The notes beneath the pieces were generated by a model that saw nothing but the letters and a program-made list of their open reading frames with translations, ran no database searches and was not told the DNA's origin. Shown one piece after another: positions 35,677 through 44,886 of a stretch of 64,000 nt of DNA (within the stretch, counting starts at the first letter, position 1; each line of letters starts with the position of its first letter). The translations under genes and the position numbers were made by a program. The DNA comes from Polaribacter cellanae. GTDB taxonomy: Bacteria; Bacteroidota; Bacteroidia; Flavobacteriales; Flavobacteriaceae. Where the stretch lies: positions 4,006,501-4,070,500 of the forward strand of contig NZ_CP071869.1 of NCBI RefSeq assembly GCF_017569185.1. The letters run 5' to 3'.

Positions 35677-36855
35677 CTATGAAACCTTCTCGCAAATTAA
35701 CACAATTAGTTTTCCTTTGTAATCTGTTGTAAAGAAAGTAAAAGTGTTTCCACCATCTTTAATTTTTGTTTCTTTTCGAATTTGAGCAACTGTTTTTGGA
35801 AAGTTTCTAGTGGTAATATTTGCTTTTTTATTAGGAAGTAATTTTAGTATTTTCTTCTTATCGTAAGATAAAATATGTTTAATTTTAAAAGCTCTTCCAG
35901 GAAAATTTAGTTGTTTGTTTGAAGTATATAAATGTGAATGTTGCTGTAATTTAAAAACTTTTAATTGATTTGTAATTTGATGAAAGCCACCAGATTTTAA
36001 AATTGCTGAATTTGGTTCGTATAAATAGGAGAGAGGCTCTGAATAATTAGAAAGTACATCTTCTTTATAATTGAAATTAAACCTTTCTGTTTTTTCTTTT
36101 TTAACGTTTATTGTTTTGATTTCTATCGTGTTTTCATAGTCTTTCTCTAATAAAAACAACAATTCTTTTACTTCGTTATTTACAGCAACAATATGAATTT
36201 CTTTTACATTTTTTAACTCGCCAATGGTTTGTGAAATATCTAAAATAGGAGATACTTTTACTAAAATTGTTTTGGCTTTTGTGAAAAAGAAATCAATTTT
36301 TGGAGAAATGTAAGGCTGGCAATCTTTCAACAGAAAAACCTTTCCTTTTACATCGTCTCTTCTTGATGGATCTATATAAATACAATCAAAATTTTTAGAT
36401 GTTTTTTGTAAGAAATTGGTTCCATTTCCTGCAAATATTTCGATGTTGTTTTTTTTTAATTGGTGGAAATTGTGTTTTACAATTGCAGATAATTCTTCGT
36501 TAATTTCGCAATGAATTACTTTTTTAAATTGTTTTGAGAAATAAAAAGCATCTACTCCAAAACCACCAGTAATATCAATAATTGAATCACCAGAAACAAT
36601 TTTAGATTTGTAATCTGCAGTAATTTCAGAAGAGGTTTGCTCAATACTTATTTTCGCAGGATAGTAAATGTTTTCTGTTAGAAACCAAGTTGGTAATTTC
36701 TTTTCGGACTTCTGTTTTGCTAAAATCTGGTTTGCGATTTCTTGGATGGAAATAGCATTAAAAGGACTTCCTTTTAAAACAACTTTTGTAATTTTTGTCC
36801 TTAAATTTTCGTTGATGAAATTTTGAACATCTGCCTGTAGAATAGTGAGATTCAA
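35677..36855 (-). CDS. THUMP-like class I SAM-dependent methyltransferase
   Basis: A 392-residue protein. The SAM-binding core is at about 90-200: DITGGFGVDAFYFSK (motif I), VIHCEINEEL (motif II) and CIYIDPSRRDD, a variant of the NPPY-type catalytic loop. The C-terminal 100 residues match the THUMP-like domain seen with this group (TRNFPKTVAQIRKE). These proteins are predicted RNA methyltransferases; the target is not known to me. It is followed after 7 bp by the AI-2E family gene on the same strand. Confidence 0.75.
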   Translation of the reverse strand: MNLTILQADVQNFINENLRTKITKVVLKGSPFNAISIQEIANQILAKQKSEKKLPTWFLTENIYYPAKISIEQTSSEITADYKSKIVSGDSIIDITGGFGVDAFYFSKQFKKVIHCEINEELSAIVKHNFHQLKKNNIEIFAGNGTNFLQKTSKNFDCIYIDPSRRDDVKGKVFLLKDCQPYISPKIDFFFTKAKTILVKVSPILDISQTIGELKNVKEIHIVAVNNEVKELLFLLEKDYENTIEIKTINVKKEKTERFNFNYKEDVLSNYSEPLSYLYEPNSAILKSGGFHQITNQLKVFKLQQHSHLYTSNKQLNFPGRAFKIKHILSYDKKKILKLLPNKKANITTRNFPKTVAQIRKETKIKDGGNTFTFFTTDYKGKLIVLICEKVS

Positions 36856-36862
36856 AATAAAA

Positions 36863-37945
36863 TTACAAGTTTTTAGTTAACGATTTTACAATTTTATTTT
36901 CTGATAAAAATTCCTTTAAAATAACTTTTAAAGCGGTGTATAATGGAACTGCTGTTATCATACCAACAATTCCGAAAAGTAAACCGCCAATAATTATAAT
37001 CAAGAAAATTTCTAATGGATGCGATTTTGTTGTTTTAGAGAAAATAACTGGCTGGCTCACAAAATTATCGATAATTTGAGCAATTAGGTAACCAATCATC
37101 ACATAAATTGTGGTTGGTAAAATTTCTGTTTGAAACTCCATTTCAATATTGCTGGTCATCGATAAAACAAACATAATTACTGCACCAATTAAAGGACCAA
37201 CATAGGGAATTAAATTTAATAAAGCACATAAAAAAGCGATTACAACTGCATTGTCTATTCCAAAAATTAGTAAAATAATGGTGTATAAAACAAACAAAAT
37301 AGTAATCTGTAATATTAAACCAATAAAATATCTCGACAACAAATCGTTAATAATTTCTAGCGATTTAGAAAATCTTGTTTCAGTTTTATTCGGAATAATT
37401 GTCATGATTCCGTTTTTAAGAATTCGGCTATCTTTCATAAAGAAAAAAGAGATAAATAAAACAGAAAATAACCCAACACTTAAAGAGCCTAGTGTTCCTA
37501 AAACATAGTTTAATAAATTAGGAATTTCTTTAAATTGAGATGTAAAATCGATACTTTTTAACTCGCCCAAAACATCAATTCCTTTAGAAGAAAAATAAGT
37601 GGTAATTTGATTGAAAATATTCTGAATATTTGCTTGTAATTCATCACTTTGCAGAAGCGATAAACTTTTACCTTGTTCTGTAATTAAAGGAATAAATAAT
37701 ATAATTATACCTGTTATTATTCCCAAGAAAAGTACCATGGTTGTAATTACTGCAATGGTATTTGGAAACTTTAATTTTCTTCTTAAAAACAAAATAATGG
37801 GTCTTGCAATTAACGAAATTACACCTGCAATTATAACATAAACGATTACAGATTGGATGGTGTATAAAAAATAACCCAATAGAAAAATGCCTAATAAAAT
37901 GGCTAAGGCTCTTAAAATTCCGTTTGATAAAGTTTTTGCTGTCAT
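36863..37945 (-). CDS. AI-2E/PerM-family membrane transporter
   Basis: A 360-residue inner-membrane protein with about eight helices, an extracytoplasmic domain around 95-150, and the family segment LNLIPYVGPLIGAVIMFVL plus GGLLFGIVGMITAVPL. The family includes TqsA (autoinducer-2 export) and Na+/H+ antiporter members, so the substrate is open. Its start codon directly adjoins the stop of the 425-residue duplicated protein upstream (0 bp between), and it ends 7 bp before the methyltransferase gene. Confidence 0.85.
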   Translation of the reverse strand: MTAKTLSNGILRALAILLGIFLLGYFLYTIQSVIVYVIIAGVISLIARPIILFLRRKLKFPNTIAVITTMVLFLGIITGIIILFIPLITEQGKSLSLLQSDELQANIQNIFNQITTYFSSKGIDVLGELKSIDFTSQFKEIPNLLNYVLGTLGSLSVGLFSVLFISFFFMKDSRILKNGIMTIIPNKTETRFSKSLEIINDLLSRYFIGLILQITILFVLYTIILLIFGIDNAVVIAFLCALLNLIPYVGPLIGAVIMFVLSMTSNIEMEFQTEILPTTIYVMIGYLIAQIIDNFVSQPVIFSKTTKSHPLEIFLIIIIGGLLFGIVGMITAVPLYTALKVILKEFLSENKIVKSLTKNL

Positions 37946-39223
37946 TTAATTATATCCTTTTACTTCGCCCATACTTAAATTTCTACCATTACCAAATGTA
38001 TGGTTCGTTGGTAATAAAGTGCCACTTTCTGTGGTAATCCAACCTTCCCAAGTTGCAGAAACTCCATTCATTTTCATACTTGGAACAAACATTTTGTAAG
38101 AAATTGGCAAATAATTTTTATCTAAAACCCATAAATAAGAATCTCCAGGAGTTGTGCCACCAGTTGTATATTTAACGAACAAAGCATCTTTACCATCTTC
38201 TTTTTGAATGGATCTAATAATGCCGTTTTCGAATAATTTATGGGGCGCAACCAACCAAAAAGAATCGTTGTTAAAAATATTCCAAGCTTTTTTTACGATT
38301 GTAGAGTCTGCGATTTTTTGTAGTTTTTCATTGATAAAAACAGTGCTTTTTTCTTTATTTTGAGGATGTAAATTCACACGAATAGAATCCCAAGAAATAG
38401 CTACAATGTGTTTTTCTTTATCCCATTTAAAACTTCTTCTTCCACCAAAACTCCATTCTAAATAGCGCGTATTTTTATAATTTTCGTGTTTAATAGCTTT
38501 TAGAATTTTGTTTGCCAATTCGTTTGCTTTCGGATTGTACGCTTTTACATTTTCTAAGGGAATCTCTAAACCAAATAAAGAAAGTGTGTGGGAGGTTGGC
38601 AATTTTATGCCAGATTCAGTAGTTTTTAAAGGATTCCAAGTTGCCGAAATTCCACCAATAGGAATAATTTTTACCCACATCTTAAAAGAAACTGGCAAAT
38701 AATTTTCATCTAAAATCCACAAATAAGAATCTCCAGGAGTAGAACCTCCAGAACTGTAGGTAATTAAAAGTGCGTCTTTTCCTTCGTAATTTACAATTCT
38801 TCTTTCTGTACCTACGTCAAAAATTTTGTAAGGTGCAATTAGCCAAAAAGAATCGTTATTAAAAAACTCTGTGGCTTTTTTTATAATTTCAGGATTATTT
38901 GTTTCTTTTTTATCTACAAAAATGGTTGATTTTTTTGGATATTTTGTGTTTAGTATTACTTTGTTATTAGCCCAAGAAACATGTACAATATTTTCTTGTT
39001 TCAACCATTTGTAATGGTGCACATCTCTAAAACTCCATTCTATAACTTCTGTGTTTTCAAAAGCATCGTTATTTATGGCATTGAACATTTTAATAGCTAA
39101 TGCATCTGCTTCTTTGCCTTGTTTTCCTTTAGGAAGTTCTTCATTTTTTATAAAATAAAAAATCGTTCCAGCAACAATTAATAACAAAATAATGACTCCT
39201 AAAAACTTGAAAAATTGTCTCAT
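37946..39223 (-). CDS. Membrane-anchored protein with duplicated domain, unknown function
   Basis: A 425-residue protein: one N-terminal transmembrane helix (about 7-26) and two tandem copies of one domain at about 39-228 and 232-425. Matching pairs include FNNDSFWLIAPYKIF with FNNDSFWLVAPHKLF, and GSTPGDSYLWILDENYLP with GTTPGDSYLWVLDKNYLP. Each half begins with a helix (ADALAIKMFNAI; ANELANKILKAI). The pattern of a helix followed by strands and LWILDENYLPVS recalls LolA-like lipid-carrier folds, but this is only a resemblance. It should face the periplasm. Confidence 0.65.
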   Translation of the reverse strand: MRQFFKFLGVIILLLIVAGTIFYFIKNEELPKGKQGKEADALAIKMFNAINNDAFENTEVIEWSFRDVHHYKWLKQENIVHVSWANNKVILNTKYPKKSTIFVDKKETNNPEIIKKATEFFNNDSFWLIAPYKIFDVGTERRIVNYEGKDALLITYSSGGSTPGDSYLWILDENYLPVSFKMWVKIIPIGGISATWNPLKTTESGIKLPTSHTLSLFGLEIPLENVKAYNPKANELANKILKAIKHENYKNTRYLEWSFGGRRSFKWDKEKHIVAISWDSIRVNLHPQNKEKSTVFINEKLQKIADSTIVKKAWNIFNNDSFWLVAPHKLFENGIIRSIQKEDGKDALFVKYTTGGTTPGDSYLWVLDKNYLPISYKMFVPSMKMNGVSATWEGWITTESGTLLPTNHTFGNGRNLSMGEVKGYN

Positions 39224-39301
39224 TCGTAGAATTTAAAATAAAGAAGCTAATTTATTACATTTTAAAGGAATTTATTTGTTTTACTCGTAATATTCTAAAA
39301 C

Positions 39302-39478
39302 ATGTTTCGGAATTTATTAAAAACTCTTTATAATGAAGCTGAAACTTATAAATTTATAGAAAAGACTCTCAAAAACGATAAATGATGTTAAAGTACTAAA
39401 ATAGATCCTTCAAGAGAATACAATTTAGCTTATTATAAGAAAATAACCTTTTCGATTGTGTTTGAGAAGATTTTTTAG
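39302..39478 (+). pseudogene. Possible gene remnant with a frameshift
   Basis: Two short adjoining frames together give a protein-like stretch: MFRNLLKTLYNEAETYKFIE up to NDK, then, after a shift of frame near 39385, NDVKVLKIDPSREYNLAYYK to the stop at 39478. The reading is forward while both neighbours are on the minus strand. It may be chance in AT-rich DNA; no family is recognised. Confidence 0.22.
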
Positions 39479-40347
39479 GTTATAATGTCAATAGAAAAAA
39501 TCTTTGTAAACTTCTTTGGTAAATCTTTAAAAATTAAAATATTTTCATCCCTAAAAGGATGCATAAACTCCAATGTTGAAGCATGTAAATACAATCCTTT
39601 TCCGTTTAAAACCTTTCCTTCTAAAAAGTGTTCTTTATCACCTAAAATAGGATTTCCAATAGATAATAAATGTTTTCTTAATTGATGCTTTCTACCTGTT
39701 TTTGGATTTAATTTTACCAAATTTAAAAAACCAAAACGTTCCGATTTTACGGTTTGTATTACTGTGTATTTTGTAATGGATTCTTTTTCGTCAATTGGAG
39801 CATTTATAATTCCTTTAGAATTCATTTTGCCAATTGTTATTGCAAAATAGGTTTTACTAATTTCTTTATTTTGAAATAAATTTCCTAGTTCGAGAATTGC
39901 AGAACTTGTTTTTCCTATTAATAATAATCCGCTTGTTGGATAATCTAATCTGTGAATTGGTTGTGGTTTTACTGCATCTTGTTGGTTGCTTTTTTGTAAG
40001 TTTTGTGCCAATCCGTTTGCTATGGTTACAAACTTATTTCCGCTAACTAATATTCCTGAAGGTTTGTAAATAACGGCTAAATAATCGTCTTCAAATAAAA
40101 CTTCAATATCTAATTTTAGTCTTTCGAAAGTTGAAGATTTTTCTGATTCGAAAAGCTCTATTTTTTCTCCTCCAGCAATAAATTTTGATGTGGTTGCTAC
40201 AATTCCATCAATAAAAATGAGTTGTTTTTTGATGGCTTTTTTAATCGCAGATTTTGTAGGAATTGTTTTAAAAATACCTACTGCATACTCTTGAAAACGA
40301 ATAGGTTTTTCTAATGTTTTGGCGATATGAGTTTCTGTGAGTGTCAA
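39475..40347 (-). CDS. RluA-family pseudouridine synthase
   Basis: A 290-residue protein with an N-terminal S4-like RNA-binding segment (SAIKKAIKKQLIFIDG, about 30-65) and the RluA catalytic domain. The active-site motif is PIHRLDYPTSGLLLIGKT, with the catalytic Asp in HRLD, followed by GRKHQLRKHLLSIGNPILGD and YLHASTLEF. It converts uridines in rRNA or tRNA to pseudouridine; the target site is not readable. It is a stand-alone minus-strand gene. Confidence 0.85.
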   Translation of the reverse strand: MTLTETHIAKTLEKPIRFQEYAVGIFKTIPTKSAIKKAIKKQLIFIDGIVATTSKFIAGGEKIELFESEKSSTFERLKLDIEVLFEDDYLAVIYKPSGILVSGNKFVTIANGLAQNLQKSNQQDAVKPQPIHRLDYPTSGLLLIGKTSSAILELGNLFQNKEISKTYFAITIGKMNSKGIINAPIDEKESITKYTVIQTVKSERFGFLNLVKLNPKTGRKHQLRKHLLSIGNPILGDKEHFLEGKVLNGKGLYLHASTLEFMHPFRDENILIFKDLPKKFTKIFSIDIIT

Positions 40348-40370
40348 AATTTATTATTATGCTAAAATGT

Positions 40371-40442
40371 CTGGTTGAGCGCAGTCGAGACCTAAATATA
40401 AATTCCTAAATTTAATAACTTCTCGAGAACTGCGTTCGGTAC
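40371..40442. repeat. REP-like palindrome, GCGCAGTCGAGA type
   Basis: Left arm TTGAGCGCAGTCGAGACC at 40375-40392 and right arm TCTCGAGAACTGCGTTCGGT at 40421-40440 are imperfect complements. It lies in the gap between the VOC gene and the pseudouridine synthase gene. Related arms occur at 42832-42853 and 44887-44936. Confidence 0.5.
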
Positions 40443-40509
40443 TTTCAATCAAAATTTATTTTGATTTTAGTAATGCTCGAAGAGACAAGGTATACGAATT
40501 TTTAAAATT

Positions 40510-40935
40510 CTACTTCGCAAACAATTGCCCAATATCTTTAAACGCTTTAAATTCCAACGCATTATTTTCTGGATCCATAAAAAACATGGTGGCTTGTTCG
40601 CCTACTTTTCCTTTAAAACGAATGCAAGGTTCTATTTCGAATTTTGTGTTGGCTTCTTTTAATCTACCTGCCAAAGCATTCCAATCTTCCCAAGTTAACA
40701 CAACGCCAAAATGCGGAACAGGAACATTATGTCCATCCACAGCATTAGAGATTCTTTGGGGTTTATAATCTTCTTTTACATGAAGTACCAATTGATGACC
40801 AAAGAAATTAAAATCTATCCAATCTTTTGTTGAGCGACCTTCTTCGCAATTTAAAATATCTCTATAAAAAGCTTTACATTTTTCTAAATTTTGAACAGGA
40901 ATTGCGAGGTGGAAGGGTTGTAGTTTCATATTCAA
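40510..40935 (-). CDS. VOC-family (glyoxalase/dioxygenase-like) protein
   Basis: A 141-residue protein with two beta-alpha-beta-beta-beta units. Metal-ligand candidates are His9 (FHLAIPV), a central His (VPHFGVVL) and the C-terminal Glu of NNALEFKAF. The sequence is typical of small dioxygenase-like VOC proteins such as extradiol dioxygenases, glyoxalases and resistance proteins. No neighbour indicates a substrate, so the reaction is unassigned. Confidence 0.8.
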   Translation of the reverse strand: MNMKLQPFHLAIPVQNLEKCKAFYRDILNCEEGRSTKDWIDFNFFGHQLVLHVKEDYKPQRISNAVDGHNVPVPHFGVVLTWEDWNALAGRLKEANTKFEIEPCIRFKGKVGEQATMFFMDPENNALEFKAFKDIGQLFAK

Positions 40936-41010
40936 AGTTTTTTTATTTAAAATTCAAAGTTAAGAAAATTTATTAGTCTTAATTTCCGTTTGAGTTTTGT
41001 TTTGAGTAAG

Positions 41011-41090
41011 TGCGTTAGGGATTGCAGTGGAAATCCTTTTGCCTTTTTTTAAGGCAAAAGATTGGAACGGAAAGCCCGCTCGAACGCCCA
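41011..41090. repeat. Conserved flavobacterial intergenic element with hairpin
   Basis: An 80-bp GC-richer element: GCGTTAGGGATTGCAGTGGA, then a hairpin CTTTTGCC-TTTTTTTAA-GGCAAAAG, then GGAACGGAAAGCCCGCTCGA and a run of A. I have seen this wording repeatedly between genes of Flavobacteriaceae from general knowledge. It is non-coding and lies between ggt and the VOC gene. Its role is unknown. Confidence 0.5.
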
Positions 41091-41112
41091 AAAAAATAAA
41101 CCAAATAATTTT

Positions 41113-42813
41113 CTAAAAACCAGAAGCGGAATCGTCTCCACGTTTGTCTGCGCCACCTTCTAAATGTCCGTTTTTTAAAACTAAAATTGCAGCTACTTTT
41201 CCGATAACTGGCGAATTGGTTTCATCTAAAGTATAGCCTAATTTTATAAGTTCCGATTTTATATTTTCATTAAAACTATTAGGTTCCATTTTAATCTCAT
41301 CTGGCAACCATTGATGATGAAATCTTGGCGCATTTACGGCTTCTTGCATGCTCATTTTAAATTCATGTACATTTAAAATAGTTTGCAAAACAGAGGTAAT
41401 AATAGTGGAGCCTCCAGGAGTTCCAACAACCATATGTAGCTTTCCGTTTTTCTCTAAAATAGTTGGTGTCATAGAACTTAACATGCGTTTTTCTGGAGCA
41501 ATTTCATTTGCTTTTGCGCCCACCAAACCAAACATATTTGGCACACCTGGTTTGCTGGAAAAATCGTCCATTTCGTTGTTTAGGAAAAAACCTAAATCAC
41601 TACAATACAATTTAGAACCATAACCGCCATTTATGGTGGTGGTTGCAGAAATTGCGTTTCCAAATTGATCTACGATCGAATAATGCGTAGTTTCATCACT
41701 CTCAATAATTTTAATAGTTCCGTGAGAAACGTCTGATGATAGTGTTGCTTTGTCAAAAGAAAAATTTGCCATTCTTTTTGCTGAATATGCTTTCGAAATC
41801 AATTCTTTTTGAGGAATTGTAACAAAGTCTGGGTCGCCTAAAAAATGACTTCTATCTGCATAAGCACGTCTTTCGGCTTCTACAATCACTTGAATTGTTT
41901 TTACTGAATTATGCCCGAATTTATCCAAATCAAAAGGTTCAATTGCATTCATAATTTGCGCTAAGCAAATGCCGCCACTTGAAGGTGGAGACATAGAAAT
42001 TATCTTTAAATCGTCATACGTAAAAGTAACAGGAGTTCTCCATTTTGCTTCGTATTTTGCCAAGTCTTCAAGCGTTATAATTCCACCATTTGCTTGTATA
42101 AAAGTAACCAAACGTTTGGCGGTTTCTCCTTTGTAAAATTCGTCTCGTCCATTTTTTTGAATTCTGGTTAAAGTTTTTGCCAATTCAGGATATTTTATAG
42201 TGTCATTTTCTTTCCAACTTTTATTAAAAACAATAGAATCTTTGTTTGCTTCTAAAAACGAAGATTGGTAATATTTAATTCTTTTTTCTTGTTTAGCTGT
42301 TACTACAACTCCTTTTTTGGCAAGCTTAATTACAGGTTCTAAAATTTCTTCCATCGATAATGTTCCGAATTTTCTATGCACTTCGAAAACGCCAGCAACT
42401 GTCCCAGGAATTCCTACAGCCATGGCTCCCAATGTGCTTTTATTAGGGATTACATTTTCTTGAGCGTCTAAAAACATATTTTTAGAAGAAGCCAAAGGCG
42501 CTTTTTCTCTATAATCTAAAGCACCAATTTCTCCACTGTTTTTTCGATACACCATAAAACCACCACCACCAATATTTCCTGCATAAGGATATGCAACTGC
42601 CAAAGCCAATTCTGTAGCAACCATGGCATCGAAAGCATTTCCACCTTTTTTTAATATTTGAGCACCAATTTTAGAAGCTTCTTCTCTTGCAGAAACCACC
42701 ATGGCTTTTTCGGTTATTTTGCCAATAACTCTTTCTTTTTTTTCTGATGTTTTACAGGAAGTTATTAGTAAAGAAAGGAATAGGAATGTTATAAAGATGT
42801 TTTTTGTTTTCAT
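41113..42813 (-). CDS. ggt: Gamma-glutamyltransferase, lipoprotein
   Basis: A 566-residue gamma-glutamyltranspeptidase. The N-terminus is a lipoprotein signal with Cys20 (LLITSC). The precursor is cleaved before the nucleophile Thr375 in DETTHYSIVD, giving large and small subunits. Downstream substrate-binding segments LNNEMDDFSSKPG and MLSSMTPTI are intact. It hydrolyses glutathione and other gamma-glutamyl compounds in the envelope. Length is normal. No operon partner is tightly spaced. Confidence 0.93.
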   Translation of the reverse strand: MKTKNIFITFLFLSLLITSCKTSEKKERVIGKITEKAMVVSAREEASKIGAQILKKGGNAFDAMVATELALAVAYPYAGNIGGGGFMVYRKNSGEIGALDYREKAPLASSKNMFLDAQENVIPNKSTLGAMAVGIPGTVAGVFEVHRKFGTLSMEEILEPVIKLAKKGVVVTAKQEKRIKYYQSSFLEANKDSIVFNKSWKENDTIKYPELAKTLTRIQKNGRDEFYKGETAKRLVTFIQANGGIITLEDLAKYEAKWRTPVTFTYDDLKIISMSPPSSGGICLAQIMNAIEPFDLDKFGHNSVKTIQVIVEAERRAYADRSHFLGDPDFVTIPQKELISKAYSAKRMANFSFDKATLSSDVSHGTIKIIESDETTHYSIVDQFGNAISATTTINGGYGSKLYCSDLGFFLNNEMDDFSSKPGVPNMFGLVGAKANEIAPEKRMLSSMTPTILEKNGKLHMVVGTPGGSTIITSVLQTILNVHEFKMSMQEAVNAPRFHHQWLPDEIKMEPNSFNENIKSELIKLGYTLDETNSPVIGKVAAILVLKNGHLEGGADKRGDDSASGF

Positions 42814-42831
42814 AATTGAATAGTTTATTAA

Positions 42832-42853
42832 GTTCTCGACTGCGCTCGAACAG
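42832..42853. repeat. REP-like motif TTCTCGACTGCGCTCGAAC
   Basis: A short partly palindromic motif (TTCTCGA, CTGCGC, TCGAAC) between ggt and the ACP-phosphodiesterase-like gene. The wording is the complement of the left arm at 40371-40392. It is a single-arm copy. Confidence 0.4.
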
Positions 42854-42856
42854 ACA

Positions 42857-43447
42857 TTAATATTTTAATTCAAATAATTTCTGATTAGAAAATTCTATTA
42901 AATCTTTAAAAAAGAGTGTAAAATCTTCTTGTAATTCTTGTTCTAATTTTCGTAAATCTTCAATGGCTAAATTCATTTGAGATTTCCCTTTAGTTCTTGC
43001 ATTTACGCCATTTAAAACTTTTTGAATTCCCTCTTTAAACTGATAATTGTATAGAATATTATATTCAATCATATATTTGATAAAGCTTTGAGATTTTAAA
43101 GGTAATTCAGGAGATTTTTTAGAAAACAATTTATTAATTGAATCTGTATACACATTCAAAGGAATTGCTGAATAATCTGCCCAATTTTTTGCTAAAAAGT
43201 AATCGTAAAAAATGTCGATAATTACACCATCATAATGTCTGTAGCGTTTGTGTAATCTGCGTTTGCTTTTTCTTACAATTTCGTGTGCATCTGTAAATGT
43301 ATCTATTGCTCTGTGTAAGAAAATTCCTTGCTGAATTTCTTTTGAAAAATTCTTGTAATTATTTCCTCTAATATGATCTGCAATAAAATTGCCAATCATA
43401 ATATTGGTATTGTTTTGTGAAAGGTATAAATGGGCGAGGAAGTTCAT
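42857..43447 (-). CDS. ACP phosphodiesterase-like (DUF479) protein
   Basis: A 196-residue all-helical HD-like protein of the AcpH family. Motifs are NFLAHLYLS at the start, MIGNFIADHIRG, LHRAIDTFTDAHEIV and a central GVIIDIFYDYFLAKNW with the metal-binding Asp residues. AcpH removes the phosphopantetheine arm from acyl carrier protein. It follows dnaN on the same strand but is separated from it by a strong terminator. Confidence 0.82.
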   Translation of the reverse strand: MNFLAHLYLSQNNTNIMIGNFIADHIRGNNYKNFSKEIQQGIFLHRAIDTFTDAHEIVRKSKRRLHKRYRHYDGVIIDIFYDYFLAKNWADYSAIPLNVYTDSINKLFSKKSPELPLKSQSFIKYMIEYNILYNYQFKEGIQKVLNGVNARTKGKSQMNLAIEDLRKLEQELQEDFTLFFKDLIEFSNQKLFELKY

Positions 43448-43463
43448 AATAGTAAATGTAAAG

Positions 43464-43505
43464 AAAAAAGGTCGTCTAAAAATTAATTTTTAGACGACCT
43501 TTTTT
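43464..43505 (-). terminator. dnaN terminator, 42-nt perfect palindrome
   Basis: Bases 43470-43484 (GGTCGTCTAAAAATT) and 43485-43499 are exact complements with no loop, flanked by six A on the left and six T on the right. It works in either direction; on the minus strand it ends dnaN transcription. Confidence 0.85.
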
Positions 43506-43531
43506 CTTTTATAAAAATTCTCAAAATAAAT

Positions 43532-44650
43532 CTAGTTATTCAACATCACTGGCATTACCAACATAGTAATTTTTTCACCTTCATCAGTTCCATCAATTGG
43601 CGTTAAAATTCCTGCTCTGTTTGGTAACGACATTTCAATTAAAACTTCGTTAGAACTTAAATTGTTTAACATTTCACTTAAAAAACGAGAGTTGAATCCA
43701 ATTTGCATATCATCACCTTGATAATCGCAACTTAAACGCTCGTTTGCTTTATTGGCAAAGTCTAAATCTTCCGCAGAAATATTTAGTTCTGTACCCGCCA
43801 TTTTCAAACGAATTTGGTGTGTAGTTTTACTTGAGAAAATAGAAACACGTCTTACAGAATTTAAGAAAGAACCTCTATCTACTGTTAATTTATTCGGGTT
43901 TTCCTTTGGAATAACAGCTTCGTAATTTGGATATTTTCCATCAATTAAACGACAAACCAACACCACATTATCAAACGTGAATTTTGCATTTGCGTCATTA
44001 TATTCAATCGTTACATCGCTATCAGAGCCCCCTAAAATTCCTTTTAATAAATTTAAAGGTTTCTTGGGCATAATAAATTCTGCAGTTTGGTCTGCAGTAA
44101 CATCTGTTCTGGAATATTTAACCAATTTATGAGCATCAGTAGCCACAAACGTTAAACTTTGAGAACTAAACTGAAAGAAAACGCCACTCATAACTGGGCG
44201 CAAATCATCATTACCAGCTGCGAAAATCGTTTTCGAAATGGCAGTTCCTAAAATATGTGCAGGAACAACAGTTTGGCTTGGAGATGGTAAAGAAACCGCT
44301 TTCGGAAATTCATCTCCACCAAAATAAGCCATGTCGTATTTTCCTTGGTCAGAGCTAATTTCAATGGTGTTGTCTCCTTCCGTTTTAAATGTTAAAGGTT
44401 GGTCTGGAAACGTCTTTAAAGTATCTAACAATAAACGCGCAGAAACAGCAATAGAACCTTCGCTATTACTTTCTACATCTACCACAGAACTCATTGTCGT
44501 TTCTAAATCTGATGCAGAAACTTTTAGTTGGTTTTCAGACAATTCAAACAAAAAATTGTCTAAAATTGGTAATGTATTATTACTATTTATAACGCCACCT
44601 AAAACCTGTAATTGTTTTAATAATTGCGAACTCGATACAATAAATTTCAT
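43532..44650 (-). CDS. dnaN: DNA polymerase III beta sliding clamp
   Basis: A 372-residue beta clamp with the three repeated clamp domains of about 120 residues each. Recognisable parts are FIVSSSQLLKQLQVLGG at the N-terminus, ASDLETTMS, FVATDAHKLVKYSR, DGKYPNYEAVIP, GFNSRFLSEML and the C-terminal VMPVMLNN. It clamps the replicative polymerase to DNA. It stands alone with a strong terminator downstream. No dnaA, recF or gyrB lies beside it, which is usual for Bacteroidetes. Confidence 0.97.
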   Translation of the reverse strand: MKFIVSSSQLLKQLQVLGGVINSNNTLPILDNFLFELSENQLKVSASDLETTMSSVVDVESNSEGSIAVSARLLLDTLKTFPDQPLTFKTEGDNTIEISSDQGKYDMAYFGGDEFPKAVSLPSPSQTVVPAHILGTAISKTIFAAGNDDLRPVMSGVFFQFSSQSLTFVATDAHKLVKYSRTDVTADQTAEFIMPKKPLNLLKGILGGSDSDVTIEYNDANAKFTFDNVVLVCRLIDGKYPNYEAVIPKENPNKLTVDRGSFLNSVRRVSIFSSKTTHQIRLKMAGTELNISAEDLDFANKANERLSCDYQGDDMQIGFNSRFLSEMLNNLSSNEVLIEMSLPNRAGILTPIDGTDEGEKITMLVMPVMLNN

Positions 44651-44886
44651 TGATTTTCTTATCTTAATTAGTATTACAAATATAACCTTAATATGTTATT
44701 CTGAAAATTAATTTATCAACAGGTTATGAGCAATTTTATTGATGATTTTAAAAACGTTATAATTATGTTAATTCGCCTATTTTGGTTGATAAAAAAAGTA
44801 CATTTGTTTGCTTGCATGTTTTCTTTTTAAAAAAGATAATGTCTCTTTGAACATTACTGAAATAAAAAGATTTTTTATTAAAAATA
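44651..44886. other. Divergent promoter region dnaN / PIG-L
   Basis: No gene is seen. A TACATTTG at 44799-44806 fits a forward -7 box, with a TTTG at 44781-44784 that is 14 bases upstream, shorter than usual. It could start the PIG-L transcript with a long leader. Confidence 0.35.

Noticed and set aside
44713..44721. TTATCAACA upstream of dnaN as a DnaA box and origin signal
   Set aside because: It is a single copy with one mismatch to TTATCCACA and no cluster; dnaA and dnaN are usually apart in Bacteroidetes.
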